30,371 nucleotides of DNA from Oehlia diaphana. Its lineage: Eukaryota; Glomeromycota; Glomeromycetes; Glomerales; Glomeraceae. Within the stretch, counting starts at the first letter, position 1; every line of letters starts with the position of its first letter. The notes beneath the pieces were generated by a model, which ran no database searches, was not told the origin of the DNA, and worked only from the letters and a program-made list of their open reading frames with translations. The translations under genes were made by a program, and so were the position numbers. The DNA is taken from positions 182,167-212,537 of the forward strand of contig QZLH01000053.1 in the NCBI GenBank assembly GCA_003833135.1. The letters run 5' to 3'. Of this stretch, positions 30,257-30,371 are shown one piece after another.

Positions 30257-30371
30257 AGGTTGCTTGCCGAAACCTTCTTAATAACTGCCGAAACCTATAC
30301 GGAAAATGCCGAAACTATATTAAATCATATTAAAAATCCTGCCGAAACTTTGCCGAAATGCCGAAACCCCC
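30257..30371. repeat. TGCCGAAAC repeat cluster at the window edge
   Basis: TGCCGAAA occurs six times, starting at 30265, 30286, 30307, 30340, 30351 and 30359. The first three are exactly 21 bp apart. All are in the same orientation, and the cluster runs off the window. It resembles the subterminal repeats of a foldback or DNA transposon; the other end is outside the window, so the type stays open. Confidence 0.7.

Noticed and set aside
1..30371. tRNA, rRNA, snRNA genes and CRISPR arrays
   Set aside because: No tRNA B-box with a matching cloverleaf, no rRNA or U6-like segment was seen. The repeats lack unique spacers and the sequence is eukaryotic, so CRISPR does not apply.

Overview
The window looks like nuclear DNA of an arbuscular mycorrhizal fungus of the Rhizophagus (Glomeromycotina) type. 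Four things support this: very high A+T content with long homopolymer runs; short GT-AG introns in most genes; a tandem kinase family with a CxxC...CxxC ribbon ahead of the kinase domain (YGICGECNEPGTG ... WCQPCN); and a BCS1-like AAA ATPase plus a Sel1-repeat fragment, families known to be expanded in these fungi. The genus is inferred from recalled family style, not from a search.

Layout. 1-4.86 kb: gene-poor, with a dispersed repeat (about 490-870), a 16-bp tandem array (2098-2352) and a 670-bp pyrimidine satellite (2386-3053). 4.86-5.94 kb: kinase pseudogene that lost its catalytic core and carries a foldback element in intron 3. 5.94-9.37 kb: AT-rich intergenic DNA containing one half of an inverted duplication shared with 23.65-24.04 kb. 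9.37-13.61 kb: an eight-exon gene for a 1197-residue secretory-pathway, multi-pass membrane protein with a large ectodomain. 14.17-14.28 kb: Sel1-repeat relic. 15.03-15.57 kb: small single-pass membrane protein. 15.93-23.15 kb: a minus-strand tandem of two six-exon protein kinase genes (511 and about 495 residues), with a decayed third copy between them, an unrelated kinase C-terminal fragment, and a 132-bp hAT-type MITE with a perfect 8-bp target duplication. 23.9 kb: an orphan Gly/Ala-rich terminal-exon-like piece. 24.04-26.88 kb: intergenic, nothing recognised. 26.88-29.00 kb: intronless BCS1-like AAA ATPase with a long Lys/Glu tail. 29.1-29.3 kb: another kinase relic. The right edge holds a TGCCGAAAC repeat cluster.

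How the parts relate. There is no operon logic; this is a eukaryotic locus shaped by duplication and decay. The two intact kinases and the relics at 4.9 kb and 18.3 kb come from one family. Intact copies keep all exon boundaries, and homology continues several hundred bases upstream, so regulatory DNA was duplicated too. The kinases keep the catalytic Lys, HKDFHSGN loop, DLG and APE motifs and should be active. Exon structures were assembled by hand from splice signals and reading-frame continuity, and closed in frame for both kinases and the membrane protein.
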